The notes under the pieces were generated by a model. The model was not told where the DNA came from. It was given only the letters and a program-made list of their open reading frames with translations, and ran no database searches. A program made the position numbers and the translations under genes. From the NCBI GenBank assembly GCA_025449435.1, contig JANWJO010000230.1, positions 1 to 5,059 on the forward strand: 5,059 bases of DNA, read 5' to 3'. This DNA is from Chloroflexota bacterium (GTDB lineage Bacteria > Chloroflexota > UBA4733). This document shows, in pieces, positions 4,436-5,059 of this stretch. Positions within the stretch are counted from its first letter, which is position 1; each line of letters opens with the position of its first letter.

Positions 4436-5059
4436 TCATGGCCGCGCGTCTTCCGCCGACGCCTCCGCCTCCGCAACCTTCGTGCGCCCTGCCACGATCT
4501 CCGTCGAGTCCAGGTCCGCGTAGGGGCCGCGATACTCCGGCGGCAACTGCGCCGCGATGCCGCGCATGATCTGATCGGCGGCGCGGGCCAGCGTCTCGCG
4601 ATTGCGCTTGCCGTCCAGCCCTTCGAAGCGCACCGGCTTGCCATAGCGCACCGTCACGCGCGGCGCGAACGGTCCGTAGCGCAGGCCCTTGAGGGTGTGC
4701 TGGGTGCCGAAGATGGCGACGGGCACGACGGGAGCGCCGGTGCGCAGCGCCAGATACGCCGTCCCTGGATGCCCCGCCTGTAATTGCCCCGAGCGGCTGC
4801 GGTGCCCCTCCGGAAAGACCACCAGCGCCTCGCCCTGCTTGAGTAACTGCTCGGCGTTGCGGATGGACTCGCGGTCGCCCTCGCCCCGACGCACGGGGAA
4901 CGATCCCGCCAGGCGCAGAATGCCGCCGAGCAGAAAGATGTTGAACAGCTCAATCTTCGCCATATAGTGCGTGATGCGCGGCACCCGCAGCGACATCAGC
5001 GGGATGTCCGTCCAGGCGATATGGTTCAGCGCGATGATGACGGGCCCCTCGCGCGGGAT
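4436..5059 (-). CDS. plsC: 1-acyl-sn-glycerol-3-phosphate acyltransferase (PlsC family), 5' end beyond window
   Basis: The frame is open to the right edge: 207 codons are present and the N-terminus, probably a few tens of residues, is missing. Numbering from the edge, motif I is NHIAWTD (12-18; the catalytic NHx4D), motif II is the FPVRRG region (54-59), motif III is FPEGHRS (82-88) and motif IV is VVPVAI (111-116). This is the complete set for glycerolipid acyltransferases, which acylate the sn-2 position of lysophosphatidate to phosphatidate at the inner membrane face. An internal ATG at 4996 is not the start, because motif I lies before it. The Ala/Glu-rich C-terminus is unremarkable. The stop TGA is followed closely by the acetyltransferase gene, implying co-transcription. 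Paralogous PlsC-like enzymes with other acceptors are possible. Confidence 0.92.
   Translation of the reverse strand: MPREGPVIIALNHIAWTDIPLMSLRVPRITHYMAKIELFNIFLLGGILRLAGSFPVRRGEGDRESIRNAEQLLKQGEALVVFPEGHRSRSGQLQAGHPGTAYLALRTGAPVVPVAIFGTQHTLKGLRYGPFAPRVTVRYGKPVRFEGLDGKRNRETLARAADQIMRGIAAQLPPEYRGPYADLDSTEIVAGRTKVAEAEASAEDARP

Noticed and set aside
1..5059. tRNA, rRNA, CRISPR array or riboswitch
   Set aside because: No cloverleaf, spaced identical repeats or known aptamer pattern was found by eye on either strand; the recurrent gtcgta motifs are codons of the YD repeats.

Overview
The window looks like a piece of a high-GC Chloroflexota chromosome, perhaps Ktedonobacteria-like. This rests on recalled resemblance of the Rhs core phrases (LASDGLGS, TGQRQDSGSGLDYYGARYYD, GLNRYAYVGGNPE) to YD-repeat proteins of that phylum and was not searched. 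All supportable genes lie on the minus strand, so transcription runs right to left.

Right part (about 3936-5059): two housekeeping-type genes in a tight minus-strand pair. One is a PlsC-type 1-acylglycerol-3-phosphate acyltransferase whose 5' end runs off the window. The other is a GNAT N-acetyltransferase that starts either with a 4-base ATGA overlap or, more likely, 29 bases further on behind a GGAG ribosome binding site.

Middle-right (about 3470-3935): a stretch near 50% GC by hand count. In the minus direction it holds a promoter-like TTGACA/TATCAG pair, a GC-rich hairpin, a probable remnant of an excisionase-type helix-turn-helix interrupted by a stop codon, and a small two-helix membrane protein gene with a good Shine-Dalgarno. 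These are followed by an 18-codon out-of-frame scrap of an Rhs core.

Main body (326-3535, minus): a 1069-codon RHS/YD-repeat gene without a natural-looking N-terminus (no signal peptide, TTG as the only possible start). It has about 17 YD repeats, a terminal RHS core ending in DPTG at residues 818-821, and a 247-residue variable C-terminus. That tail is lower in GC than the core and consists of a segment with six regularly spaced cysteine pairs, a proline run, and a hydrophobic region suggesting membrane insertion. It matches no toxin family I recognise.

Left edge (1-325): no convincing gene and, notably, no recognisable immunity gene after the toxin-like tail. It contains a hairpin with a repeated arm, a second copy of the rhs 3'-end sequence, and one copy of a 12-bp direct repeat whose other copy lies at 3905-3916. 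The two copies bracket the whole rhs island.

Overall reading (inference): an orphan or 5'-truncated Rhs toxin cassette, assembled by recombination, inserted next to a conserved lipid/acetyltransferase gene pair.
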